A stretch of 64,000 nt of DNA from Pseudolactococcus insecticola (lineage in GTDB: Bacteria > Bacillota > Bacilli > Lactobacillales > Streptococcaceae), in assembly GCF_011170065.1 (NCBI RefSeq), contig NZ_BLLH01000010.1, positions 29,728-93,727 of the forward strand, read 5' to 3'. The position numbers and the translations under genes are program-made. The notes below the pieces were generated by a model. It saw only the letters and a program-made list of their open reading frames with translations, was not told the origin of the DNA and made no database searches. Below are positions 28,242 to 36,517 of the stretch, one piece after another (positions within the stretch are counted from its first letter, which is position 1; every line of letters starts with the position of its first letter).

Positions 28242-28970
28242 TTATTTTTCAGTGTCAGCTTCTGGTATGTCAACGTTGAATGAGACATCAGACACCTGAA
28301 CGTCTTTACTTTCAGAATCAGATTCCTGATCAGACGTGCTTTCGTCAGCTGCTGATTCTGAATCAAGTGCCTGCGCTACTTCATCAGCAATATGGCTGAT
28401 TTGCACTGTATTGCCATCATGTGTTTCAATGATTTCTTTGAGTTTATCAGTACCATCTCCGATATAAGTCGCTGTTGGTTTTAGAATTTCTTCCCATTCA
28501 TGTGACTTGATGCCTTCAAGCTGTGCTTCGACCATCAAAGTCATACGTTGGTGATAAATGCGCATCTTGCGTTTCAACTCATCTGTTTCTTTGACCAGAC
28601 GACGTGCATCATCTGATGCTGAGTTCAAAATGCCACCGGCTTCTTTTTTAGCAGATTCCAAGATGTATTGTGCTTTTTGACCAGCGTCATTTGTAATGCT
28701 ATTAGCTTCACTTGTCGCTTGTTCTTTCAAGTTATCAGCAGCACCTTGCGCAACGACGATAGACTTGTTGAGTGATTCTTTCATGCCATCAAAGACTTCA
28801 ACACGTTCGCGCAGACTTTTAAGCTCACGTTCCTGTTCTTTTATCTTTGCTGCAAACTCATCATAATCCCGGACAATCAAGTCCAAAAAATCATCTACAT
28901 CGGCCTTATTATAGCCACGCATTTTTGTTGAAAACGTCTTATTTTGAACATCTAAACTATTTAATGTCAC
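28242..28970 (-). CDS. divIVA: Cell division protein DivIVA
   Basis: Coiled-coil protein that binds curved membrane at the septum and poles. The 242 residues have the N-terminal membrane-binding domain (DVQNKTFSTKMRGYNKADVDDFLD), then long coiled-coil segments (about 30-165), and a disordered acidic Ser/Glu/Asp tail (about 190-242). The start codon is GTG, 7 nt behind AAGGAGG. It closes the division cluster upstream of ileS, as in streptococci, where it is a target of the StkP-type kinase (not in the window). Confidence 0.96.
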   Translation of the reverse strand: MTLNSLDVQNKTFSTKMRGYNKADVDDFLDLIVRDYDEFAAKIKEQERELKSLRERVEVFDGMKESLNKSIVVAQGAADNLKEQATSEANSITNDAGQKAQYILESAKKEAGGILNSASDDARRLVKETDELKRKMRIYHQRMTLMVEAQLEGIKSHEWEEILKPTATYIGDGTDKLKEIIETHDGNTVQISHIADEVAQALDSESAADESTSDQESDSESKDVQVSDVSFNVDIPEADTEK

Positions 28971-29018
28971 AGTCGTACCTCCTTATGTACACTTTTCATC
29001 TTTCAACTAACTTCTATT

Positions 29019-29822
29019 TTACTTCTTTTTGGTTGCAATTAACTTAACTTCGACGCGTGTTTTGTCTTTTTTAGTCACACCAAGCGTCTCAGCCACTGTA
29101 AATCTACCATAACCTCTGACACTGACTAAGTCACCGTCCACAAGATCAAAGTCATTTTTTACACTCTCTGCATAATTGACCTTTATCTTATTTGATTGTA
29201 TCAAATTTTGGGCCAAATTGCGAGAGATATTAAAAACTGCAGAGACCGCTTTATCAAGTCTCAGACTGGAAACAGTGATTACCTTTGCTATTGCAGTCTC
29301 TTCTTGTCCCACGATAAATTTTGACAGTGGCATTTCGCTGATTTTAACACCACTGCGCGCGATTTTATGAATACTTGTCACAAAAATCGACGCCAGATTT
29401 GCCGTGACAAAAACTTGCGCAATTGTATCGTGAACAACAATATCCCCAATTTTCGAGCGATCAAGTCCTGTCTCACCCAGAAATGTGCCTAAAATCTGTC
29501 CATGCTTCAAGGTGACAAACTGGCTTGCAAAATCAATCTGTAATAAAGCAAGCTCAAAATCTGCGACATCCAACACATAATAGTCAGGCGCTAAAATCAC
29601 CTTGACATACTCTGTTTCAGCGATAGCTGAGCTTGTCAGCACCTGAATCTCACGCGCATTTGCCAACGTCTCCAAGATAAATACTTGCCGCGGATTTAAA
29701 AAATCTGTTGTAACGATGCTGTAAGTCTCACTAACTCGCGTCAGCCAGTCCGTCGCCTGATCAATAAACCCGCGTTCGCTTGCCCGAAAGTGCTGATAAA
29801 CGGCTGTTTGCTCAATTCTCAT
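29019..29822 (-). CDS. ylmH: YlmH family S4-domain RNA-binding protein
   Basis: A 267-residue protein with a C-terminal S4 domain (about 185-245, LRLDKAVSAVFNISRNLAQNLI) and an N-terminal YlmH domain. In Bacillus, YlmH binds ribosomes and has been linked with release of nascent chains from stalled large subunits. The ATG (29822) overlaps the yggT stop region (TTTTTTGAGCATG); a TTG two codons earlier is possible. There is no ribosome site, so translation is probably coupled to yggT. Confidence 0.93.
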   Translation of the reverse strand: MRIEQTAVYQHFRASERGFIDQATDWLTRVSETYSIVTTDFLNPRQVFILETLANAREIQVLTSSAIAETEYVKVILAPDYYVLDVADFELALLQIDFASQFVTLKHGQILGTFLGETGLDRSKIGDIVVHDTIAQVFVTANLASIFVTSIHKIARSGVKISEMPLSKFIVGQEETAIAKVITVSSLRLDKAVSAVFNISRNLAQNLIQSNKIKVNYAESVKNDFDLVDGDLVSVRGYGRFTVAETLGVTKKDKTRVEVKLIATKKK

Positions 29823-29824
29823 GC

Positions 29825-30070
29825 TCAAAAAAGGATCACGAGCAATCGCTGAATGCAGTTAAGCGCAATGATTGCGATGACAATCGTGAAGTCAAGCCCC
29901 GCAAACTGGAGTGGCAGACGGTCAAAAATAGACAAAAACGGTCGTGCCAGACGCCCGATAATTTCTCCGACTTTGCTACTTTGCAAACCTGGTACCCAAC
30001 TCATCAGTGCATAGGCAATCAAAATCCACTCATAGACTGTAATCAGTTTATAAAGCCAATAAATAATCAT
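29825..30070 (-). CDS. ylmG: YggT family membrane protein (YlmG)
   Basis: An 81-residue protein with two membrane helices (about 4-24 and 55-75) separated by the loop SWVPGLQSSKVGEIIGRLARPFLSIFDRLP, which is typical of YggT/YlmG. Homologues affect division and envelope, by unknown means. It starts by sharing a base with the sepF stop (TAATG), so the two are coupled. Confidence 0.93.
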   Translation of the reverse strand: MIIYWLYKLITVYEWILIAYALMSWVPGLQSSKVGEIIGRLARPFLSIFDRLPLQFAGLDFTIVIAIIALNCIQRLLVILF

Positions 30071-30645
30071 TAAAAATTATCCATACCTTCAAAATTTCGC
30101 CCTGCCAAAATACTCAACTCTTTTTCAGCATCAACAGTCATACCGTTCGGCGTCAGAAGAAAGATCTGACCACCAACATTTTGGATGTCCCCATCAAGGG
30201 TGAAAACAACACCTGTCAAAAAGTCGATTGAGCGGCGTGCCTGTTGGTCTCCCATGTTTTTGAAATTAACCAAAACACTTTCACCATTACGGACGACTTG
30301 TGCTGAGTCCATGATATTATCATAGGCTTGTGGCTCTTTGATTGCAATCGTTGGCACAATGTTTGAGGTGACAGCACGAGGTGCTTGTGTCGTTTGACGG
30401 GTGCTCGTAGCTGATTCATTCTGGCGGACAGACTGCTTACGTTCTGATGAACGAGGCTCTGGGCGCGGTGCTGATTGTGGCACAACTTGTGGACGCGGTG
30501 CTTGTTGTGTTTGCGCAGATGATGATGCGGACGACGCACTAGGTGCCACTTTGGCAACTTGTGGCCGTGCTACTGGCACTTGCTCATCCTCATCCCCCAG
30601 ATTAAAATAATCCTTTGCCTTTTCAAAATAATCTTTTAAAGCCAT
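30070..30645 (-). CDS. sepF: Cell division protein SepF
   Basis: Membrane anchor for FtsZ that forms rings and works in parallel with FtsA. The 191 residues have an N-terminal amphipathic helix (MALKDYFEKAKDYFNL), a long Ser/Gln/Pro/Arg-rich linker (about 20-95), and the SepF fold (about 98-185, with QVVRNGESVLVNFKNM and SIDFLTGVVFTLDG). It starts behind AGTAGG, 19 bases after yggS. Confidence 0.95.
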   Translation of the reverse strand: MALKDYFEKAKDYFNLGDEDEQVPVARPQVAKVAPSASSASSSAQTQQAPRPQVVPQSAPRPEPRSSERKQSVRQNESATSTRQTTQAPRAVTSNIVPTIAIKEPQAYDNIMDSAQVVRNGESVLVNFKNMGDQQARRSIDFLTGVVFTLDGDIQNVGGQIFLLTPNGMTVDAEKELSILAGRNFEGMDNF

Positions 30646-30664
30646 TAATTTCTACCTACTTATT

Positions 30665-31333
30665 TTATTTGAAGAACTCGCTACCAATTCTGACGAAGGT
30701 TGCCCCGTGCTGAATCGCTGTTTGATAATCACGACTCATCCCCATAGATAAGTCAGTGCACGGAATATTAGTCAGATTTTTAGCTGCGATTGATACTTGT
30801 AAAGCCTTGGCTTTCGCAAATAAATCATCTAGTTCATCATTTGTTGCATCAATTGGCGCCATGGTCATCAAACCTACGATTTGAACATTGTCAAGCTCAG
30901 AAATCTCTGATAAAACAGTGTCCAACTCATCTGGTGAAAAGCCATGTTTACTTGCTTCACCAGATACATTGACCTGGAGAAAGCACTTGATGACATGCTC
31001 GGCACGTTTATCAATCTCACGCGCGAGCTTGATTGAGTCAAGGGCGTGGAAATAATCAACCAAGTTGATAACATCCTTAACCTTACGTCGCTGCAACGTC
31101 CCAATCAGGTGCCAAGTAATTGGCAAATCTGACATTTTTTCGTGTTTATCAAGAAAAAGTTCTGTTCGATTTTCAGCCAAATTTGTGATACCAGCTTGAA
31201 AAAGCGCACGTGCTTGGTCAGCTTCGACGTATTTTGTCACGCCAATCACTGTGGTTTGTCCTAATTTATCAATTGTTTTTTCAGCTGTCGCAACAGTTGC
31301 CAAAACAGTTGAAACATTCTCTGCTAGTGTCAT
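30665..31333 (-). CDS. ylmE: YggS/YlmE family pyridoxal-phosphate homeostasis protein
   Basis: A PLP-binding TIM-barrel protein without clear enzymatic activity that keeps PLP and amino-acid pools balanced. The 222 residues show the PLP lysine in VIGVTKY (about 31-37), GENRTELF-like LAENRTELFLDK, the WHLIGTLQRRKV segment, and DLSMGMSRDY near the C-terminus. It starts 4 bases after the ftsZ stop. The lack of a strong ribosome site suggests coupling. Confidence 0.94.
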   Translation of the reverse strand: MTLAENVSTVLATVATAEKTIDKLGQTTVIGVTKYVEADQARALFQAGITNLAENRTELFLDKHEKMSDLPITWHLIGTLQRRKVKDVINLVDYFHALDSIKLAREIDKRAEHVIKCFLQVNVSGEASKHGFSPDELDTVLSEISELDNVQIVGLMTMAPIDATNDELDDLFAKAKALQVSIAAKNLTNIPCTDLSMGMSRDYQTAIQHGATFVRIGSEFFK

Positions 31334-31337
31334 CTTT

Positions 31338-32603
31338 TTAACGTTTCAAAAATGGTGGGATGTCAAGGTCATCATCATTTGCTGGCGTTGTTGCGCCACC
31401 AAAGCTACTCACACCACTTGCATTTGGTTCTGACGGCGTTTGACGAACTGTATTTTCCTTGCGAATATCCCAGTTGCCAAAAGCTGACTCTGGTGCCGTT
31501 GCTTCTGGTTCAGCTTGTTTTTGACGTGGTGCAAAATTGTTATTACTATTCAAGTCAAGATTTGATGAGCCAAGTACACGACGGCGTGGTTGTTCAGCAA
31601 CAGGTGCTGGTGTCGCTTGACGCGGTGCTACTGCTTGTTGCAAGTCTTCTTCAGAAACACCTGTTGCGACAACTGTCACACGGATTTCATCTTGAAGACT
31701 GTCATCGATTGATGTTCCCAAAAGAATATTGACATCGTTACCAGCCGCTTGAATCACGAGTTCAGACGCATCTTGTGCTTCTGTCAAACTCATATCCATA
31801 CCACCTGTTACGTTCAAGAGGACATTTTCAGCACCTTCAATTGTCGTTTCAAGTAGTGGTGAGTAAATCGCTTTACGTGTTGCTTCGATTACACGATCTT
31901 CACCTGTCGCAGTTCCGATACCCATGAGGGCGTCACCTTTATTTGCCATCACTGTTTTCACATCGGCAAAGTCAAGGTTAATCATCCCTGGGTTTGTAAT
32001 CAAGTCAGTCACACCTTGCACACCTTGGCGCAAGACGTTATCAGCTTCACGCAAGGCTTCTGTCAAAGGTGTTTTCTTGTCAACGATTTCAAGCAAGTTA
32101 TTATTTGAAATAATGAGCAAGGTATCAACAGCCGCTTTGAGCAACTCGATGCCTTCTGAAGCAAAATAGCCACGTTTTGAGCCTTCAAAACCAAACGGAC
32201 GCGTCACAACACCAACAGTCAGAGCACCCAACTCGCGAGAGATTTGTGCGATGACAGGTGCGGCACCAGTACCAGTACCGCCACCCATGCCGGCCGTGAT
32301 AAAGACCATATCAGCGCCGTTTAAGACTTGTTGAATGGTTTCAGCTGACTCTTCAGCTGCTTTTTGACCAACTTCTGGTTTTGACCCAGCACCCAAACCA
32401 CGTGTTAATTTTGGTCCGAGTTGGATGACAGTGTCTGCTTTTGAAGCTTGCAAGGCTTGTACATCTGTGTTTGCTGCGATAAATTCAACGCCTGAAACGC
32501 CTTCTTCAACCATTCGGTTGATGGCATTGCCACCGCCGCCACCGACACCGATAACTTTTATTACTGCTCCTTGAGTGAGCCCTTCATCAAATGAAAATTC
32601 CAT
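31338..32603 (-). CDS. ftsZ: Cell division protein FtsZ
   Basis: Tubulin-like GTPase forming the Z ring. The 421 residues contain the GTP loop [11 protein letters not shown] (about 107-117), the T7 synergy loop NLDFADV (about 206-212), a variable linker rich in Gln/Asn/Pro (about 320-405), and the C-terminal peptide [12 protein letters not shown] that binds FtsA, SepF and other partners. It starts behind GGAGATA, 29 bases after ftsA. Confidence 0.99.
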   Translation of the reverse strand: MEFSFDEGLTQGAVIKVIGVGGGGGNAINRMVEEGVSGVEFIAANTDVQALQASKADTVIQLGPKLTRGLGAGSKPEVGQKAAEESAETIQQVLNGADMVFITAGMGGGTGTGAAPVIAQISRELGALTVGVVTRPFGFEGSKRGYFASEGIELLKAAVDTLLIISNNNLLEIVDKKTPLTEALREADNVLRQGVQGVTDLITNPGMINLDFADVKTVMANKGDALMGIGTATGEDRVIEATRKAIYSPLLETTIEGAENVLLNVTGGMDMSLTEAQDASELVIQAAGNDVNILLGTSIDDSLQDEIRVTVVATGVSEEDLQQAVAPRQATPAPVAEQPRRRVLGSSNLDLNSNNNFAPRQKQAEPEATAPESAFGNWDIRKENTVRQTPSEPNASGVSSFGGATTPANDDDLDIPPFLKR

Positions 32604-32632
32604 GATTTTATATCTCCAAATTAAATTCTTAC

Positions 32633-34015
32633 TTAGTCAAACATCCCACCAAAAATATTACGAACACGGTCAACGATACCTGGACCTTTTTCTTCTTTTG
32701 GCAGATTTGCTTGGGGTTGTACTTGAGGTGTTGGGGCTACATAAGGGTCATCAATAACGGAATCAGATGATCCAAAAGATGTGTCCCCAAATGTTGCTAC
32801 AGGCTCGATATATTTCGGAGCTGCCTCAGGAATTGGTTCTGTATAGATAACGTTTCCTGCTGCTGCTTGCGTGACTAAAACTTCAATATCTGAACGACTG
32901 CCCACATAGTCCACAATCGAGATAACTTGTGCAAAAGTTGGATTGCGAAGCCCCATTTCATTGGGCACATAAAGTCGAACATTTGTCCCGATAAGTTTTG
33001 TCGCAAGCTCAGTTATCCCAGGCATTGCCGCAGCACCACCTAGTAGTACAATCCCACCAGGCAAGTCAAGACCACGTGAACGTTCCAAGTCTTGACGGAC
33101 ACGTGTAAAGATCTGAGTCAGGCGTGCTTCGATGACTTGTGACAAGTAAAACTCTGTAATCTCAACAGGTTCAGTATGTCCAACAACGTCAACAGGGAAT
33201 TTTTCTTCCTTACTGGCGCGTTCTGTTGATGCTTCACCGTAGTTAAGTTTGAGATTATCTGCTTGTTCAAGCGAGGTATTGAGCACTGTTGAGATGTCTT
33301 TTGTGATGTAATCTCCGCCCTCAGCGATGATATGCGCAAACTGCAACTCTTGATCCCGAACGGCAGTGACCGTCGTTTGTCCAGCACCTAAGTCAAGGAT
33401 GACTGTACCAAACTCACGTTCTCCTTCATTAAGTACGTGATGTGCAAGCGCAAGAGGTGCAATCACAATGTTATCAACGTTGAGACCTGCACGTTCAACT
33501 GCACGGCGAATGTTGTGTACAAGTGTTTTAGGACCTGTATAAACCAGTCCTTTCATCTCAAGACGCACCCCAAACATCCCACGAGGATCAGAAATGCCTG
33601 AAAAACCATCTACTGTGAACTCTTTTGGCTCAACAGCGATGATTTCACGTTCTGGCATCATACCACGCATTAGCGCACTTGACACGACTTGATTGATGTC
33701 GCTTTCAACGACTTCTTTTGACTCACTATTGATGGTTACCATACCTTGGCAAGCCTCAACTTCGAGACGATTCGCTGGAACTGACACGTTTAATCCTGTG
33801 ATTTGGATACCCGCACGCTCTTCAGCAGCATTAACTGCTTTGCGAATTGCTTGCGCTACCTTTTCGATGTCGACAATTGTTCCGTTTTTTAAGCCGTCAG
33901 ATTTTGCATTTCCGACGCCAATTATATTCATTTCACCAGAGACATACTCAGCAACTAACACTTTGATGGTGCTAGTTCCGATGTCAAGTCCCGTATAAAG
34001 TCCACTTTTGGCCAT
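32633..34015 (-). CDS. ftsA: Cell division protein FtsA
   Basis: Actin-like ATPase that tethers FtsZ to the membrane. The 460 residues have the N-terminal phosphate-1 motif [12 protein letters not shown], domain 1C (SHS2-like, about 80-160), the phosphate-2 motif [26 protein letters not shown] (adenosine motif, about 335), and a C-terminal amphipathic helix [15 protein letters not shown]. The start is the ATG behind AAGGAG, six codons inside the longest frame. It is the first gene of the division cluster. Confidence 0.98.
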   Translation of the reverse strand: MAKSGLYTGLDIGTSTIKVLVAEYVSGEMNIIGVGNAKSDGLKNGTIVDIEKVAQAIRKAVNAAEERAGIQITGLNVSVPANRLEVEACQGMVTINSESKEVVESDINQVVSSALMRGMMPEREIIAVEPKEFTVDGFSGISDPRGMFGVRLEMKGLVYTGPKTLVHNIRRAVERAGLNVDNIVIAPLALAHHVLNEGEREFGTVILDLGAGQTTVTAVRDQELQFAHIIAEGGDYITKDISTVLNTSLEQADNLKLNYGEASTERASKEEKFPVDVVGHTEPVEITEFYLSQVIEARLTQIFTRVRQDLERSRGLDLPGGIVLLGGAAAMPGITELATKLIGTNVRLYVPNEMGLRNPTFAQVISIVDYVGSRSDIEVLVTQAAAGNVIYTEPIPEAAPKYIEPVATFGDTSFGSSDSVIDDPYVAPTPQVQPQANLPKEEKGPGIVDRVRNIFGGMFD

Positions 34016-34103
34016 TAAAGTGACTCCTTCCATTACCCATTCATCATATTTTATTATGTAAAAGTTGCCTACTATCCGATTTTCGGTATAAACACTCTTT
34101 TTT

Positions 34104-34131
34104 ATTTTAACACAAAATCACAGCAAAACAA
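34104..34131 (-). promoter_or_regulatory. Possible ftsA promoter inside the degV terminator
   Basis: TTGTTT (34126-34131), 16-bp spacer, extended TGTTAAAAT (TAAAAT at 34104-34109). The -35 lies in the loop of the degV terminator. Other AT-rich hexamers nearer ftsA (CATAAT, TATGAT) are possible. Confidence 0.4.
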
Positions 34132-34149
34132 GATATTTACTGTGATTTT
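34114..34149 (-). terminator. Terminator of degV
   Basis: Perfect 10-bp stem AAAATCACAG/CTGTGATTTT with a 16-nt loop, 20 bases after the degV stop. Confidence 0.7.
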
Positions 34150-34168
34150 TGTTATTTATTCTCAAATT

Positions 34169-35038
34169 TCAGCTGCGTTTGTTTTTTCCGATTGAAAAAA
34201 CAGCAATGGTTCCCGCACCTGTATGTGTTGCAATAGTAGGTCCAAGTGGTGTAATATCAACGTTTCCAACACTGTCATGCGTCAATAGATCAGCTTTTAC
34301 GTCCTCTGCGACAGAAATATCACCTGAATAGCCGATGATTACATCTGGGTAATTTCCATCACTATCTGTCACTGTTTTTTCAACCAGTGATTTGAGCGCT
34401 TTTTTCTTGCCACGAATTTTGCCAACTTGGCGCAATTTCCCTTCTGGATCCACATCGATAATCGGCTTGATATTGACCAAACTACCAACCGTTGCTGCAG
34501 TTTTCGAGATTCTACCGCCACGTGCCAGATGATAGAGGTCATCAGCCATGACCCAGCTTCGTAATCTTGGCACCAAATCTTCTAATTTTGAAACGATTTC
34601 AGCCGTACTTGCCCCATTATCACGCAATTTCACTGCTTCTTTGACAAGGTAGCCTTCACCTGAGGCCGCAGCGAGTGTGTCAACAATAGTAATCTGTGCA
34701 TCCGGCAAGTCTTCTAACACCATTTTCCTTGCCATCTCAGCGCTCTGATAAGTCCCTGAGAGCCCTGATGAAAAACCCAGATACAAGACTTCATCGCCGG
34801 CCGTAGTAACTGACTTAAAGACTTCTGAAAATTGTCCAACATTGATCTGTGACGAGACTGGTTTTGCACCATTCGCCATTTTTTCGAGCAAAACTTCACT
34901 CGTCAGTCTTGCGTCCCCTACGGTCTGATAAGCCGTATCATCAATCGTGACGACAGTCCCTAGCATGATGATATCATGCGCCGCAGCATAGCTGTCTGAT
35001 AAGTCCGTCGTTGAATCTGTGATGATTTTATAAGTCAT
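34169..35038 (-). CDS. DegV family fatty-acid-binding protein
   Basis: A 289-residue two-domain DegV protein. In Firmicutes these act as FakB-type subunits that present exogenous fatty acids to the FakA kinase; which fatty acid this one binds is not visible. It shows KIITDSTTDLSD at the N-terminus, GAKPVSSQINVGQF, FSSGLSGTYQSAEMA, the GRISKTAATVGSLVNIKPI core, and THTGAGTIAVF at the end. It starts behind GTGGAGA, 29 bases after yacP. The kinase gene is not in the window. Confidence 0.92.
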   Translation of the reverse strand: MTYKIITDSTTDLSDSYAAAHDIIMLGTVVTIDDTAYQTVGDARLTSEVLLEKMANGAKPVSSQINVGQFSEVFKSVTTAGDEVLYLGFSSGLSGTYQSAEMARKMVLEDLPDAQITIVDTLAAASGEGYLVKEAVKLRDNGASTAEIVSKLEDLVPRLRSWVMADDLYHLARGGRISKTAATVGSLVNIKPIIDVDPEGKLRQVGKIRGKKKALKSLVEKTVTDSDGNYPDVIIGYSGDISVAEDVKADLLTHDSVGNVDITPLGPTIATHTGAGTIAVFSIGKNKRS

Positions 35039-35067
35039 TTTATCTCCACTTCTAAGTTTGATTGGTT

Positions 35068-35580
35068 TTAGCTCATGTTAGACATGAGTTTTTTGAGTTC
35101 ATCGAGCTGTGCATCTGCCCAGACTGTTCTCGGTTTTTGCGCGGTGATATGCGTGGCATGCCGGGTTAAGTCTTGTTTTCTGAGATTGACACGCTCTTCT
35201 AGTTCTCGTGCGGAAACCCGCATGGCGCCTTGCGAAAACACCACCCATTGCTCCGCCAAATCACTCGTCGCAACAAACACCGTGGTCAGCGCGTTATTAC
35301 ACTTACCAGCCAGCTTTTCGATGTAACTATCAGCTGTTTCGTCTTCTTTTGTGAAGACAACAAGGACGTTGTGCACATTGAACTTGCTCGTGACACCAGG
35401 CACAAACTGGGCATCAAAAACGCAGATGACTTCAAGCCCCTCAAAACCTGCATAATCTGAGAGCTTTTTGAGTAAAATATCGCGCGCCTGTTCCAAATCG
35501 TTATTTTGAAAAAGCTGATGCGTTTCTGCCCACGACCCAATCATGTTGTAGCCATCTACGATTAACAAATTCTTTTTCAT
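35068..35580 (-). CDS. NYN domain ribonuclease-like protein (YacP/Rae1 family)
   Basis: A 170-residue protein of the NYN/PIN-like nuclease family. Acidic residues in LLIVDGYNMIGSW (about 4-16) and ICVFDAQ (about 53-59), plus DETADSYIEKLA, form the expected metal site. The Bacillus relative Rae1/YacP is a ribosome-bound endonuclease cutting mRNAs in the A site. It lies directly after rlmB, an order shared across Firmicutes (rlmB-yacP). It starts behind AAGGAG. Confidence 0.9.
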   Translation of the reverse strand: MKKNLLIVDGYNMIGSWAETHQLFQNNDLEQARDILLKKLSDYAGFEGLEVICVFDAQFVPGVTSKFNVHNVLVVFTKEDETADSYIEKLAGKCNNALTTVFVATSDLAEQWVVFSQGAMRVSARELEERVNLRKQDLTRHATHITAQKPRTVWADAQLDELKKLMSNMS

Positions 35581-35604
35581 CTCGACTCCTTATTTTATCG
35601 CAAA

Positions 35605-36378
35605 TTAGCCCTGAAATTTCCGTGCCCACTCGTACATCAAAATGCCTGCGGCAACGCCAGCATTTAGACTTTGCACATGGCCTTTCATAGAAATGGTGAT
35701 CATCTCATCCACTTGTTTTTTGATATTTTGTGTGATACCAGCACCTTCAGCACCGATAATCAGCGCAATCTTGCCCTGAGTTTGCCATTTATCATGTGGC
35801 GTGCCGTCCATATCTGTTCCAAAAATCCAAAAACCAGCATCCTTTAGCTTGTCAAGGGTCTGTGACAGATTGGTCACACGCGCAATCGGCATGTGATTCA
35901 CTGCACCTGTTGATGTTTTTGCGACAACTGGCGTCACGCCAACAGAACGGTGTTTGGGGATGATCAATCCTGAAACACCTGTGGCGTCAGCTGTTCTTAG
36001 AATACTGCCTAGATTGTGCGGATCCGTCAGACCATCTAAAATGATCAGAAGTGGATTATCTTGCTCAGCTGTAATAGCAAGTAACTCTGACAAGTCCTTA
36101 TAGGCATAGGCACTTGTTTTGAGGACAAAGCCTTGATGGACACCTGATTCTGACATCTCTTTGAGTTTTTCTTTGCTCACAAAAGAAATGCCCACTTTTT
36201 TGTCACTGGCAAGTTGTTTGATCTGATCGACATTTTTTCCGCGAAGATCGTCTTGAATGTAGAGCTTATTACCCAGATTTTCCTTGAGTGCATCTGTCAC
36301 CGCATGGACACCATAGACCGTGTCAGTCGCCTTTTCTTGATTATCTTGTTCCCTAAATTTGTCGTGATTTTTATTCAT
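35605..36378 (-). CDS. rlmB: 23S rRNA (guanosine 2'-O) methyltransferase, TrmH/RlmB family
   Basis: SPOUT methyltransferase predicted to modify 23S rRNA. The 257 residues have a charged N-terminal extension of about 20 residues, the substrate-binding L30e-like domain (about 21-95, VYGVHAVTDAL), and the knotted SAM domain with the motifs DGLTDPHNLGSILRTADATG (about 114-133), IGAEGAGI (about 215) and SLNAGVAAGILMYEW (about 233-247). The ATG has no ribosome site and lies 6 bases after a TATAAT, so it may be leaderless. It heads the rlmB-yacP-degV unit. Confidence 0.93.
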   Translation of the reverse strand: MNKNHDKFREQDNQEKATDTVYGVHAVTDALKENLGNKLYIQDDLRGKNVDQIKQLASDKKVGISFVSKEKLKEMSESGVHQGFVLKTSAYAYKDLSELLAITAEQDNPLLIILDGLTDPHNLGSILRTADATGVSGLIIPKHRSVGVTPVVAKTSTGAVNHMPIARVTNLSQTLDKLKDAGFWIFGTDMDGTPHDKWQTQGKIALIIGAEGAGITQNIKKQVDEMITISMKGHVQSLNAGVAAGILMYEWARKFQG

Positions 36379-36384
36379 AGTTAT

Positions 36385-36393
36385 ATTATAGCA
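36385..36393 (-). promoter_or_regulatory. rlmB extended -10 box, leaderless arrangement
   Basis: TGCTATAAT (TATAAT at 36385-36390), with 6 bases between it and the rlmB ATG (36376-36378). There is no clear -35 and no room for a ribosome site. Confidence 0.6.
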
Positions 36394-36422
36394 AAAAGCT
36401 TGCGATTTGGCTCAGCGCAAAA

Positions 36423-36476
36423 GCGCCTTGTGCGCAAAAAATCCCCACTGCGCACAAGGCGCAATAGGGATTTTTA
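36423..36476 (-). terminator. Compound terminator after the giant surface-protein gene
   Basis: On the minus strand AAAAATCCC pairs with GGGATTTTT around an inner GCGC-CTTGT-GCGC hairpin and is followed by more T: a strong terminator 42 bases past the gene. Overlapping it is a perfect 14-bp inverted repeat (36423-36436 with 36449-36462), so two exclusive folds are possible. Confidence 0.8.
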
Positions 36477-36517
36477 GGAGTAGTGCTGTGCCAAACAAGC
36501 TGTTTAACTAGTTTAAC

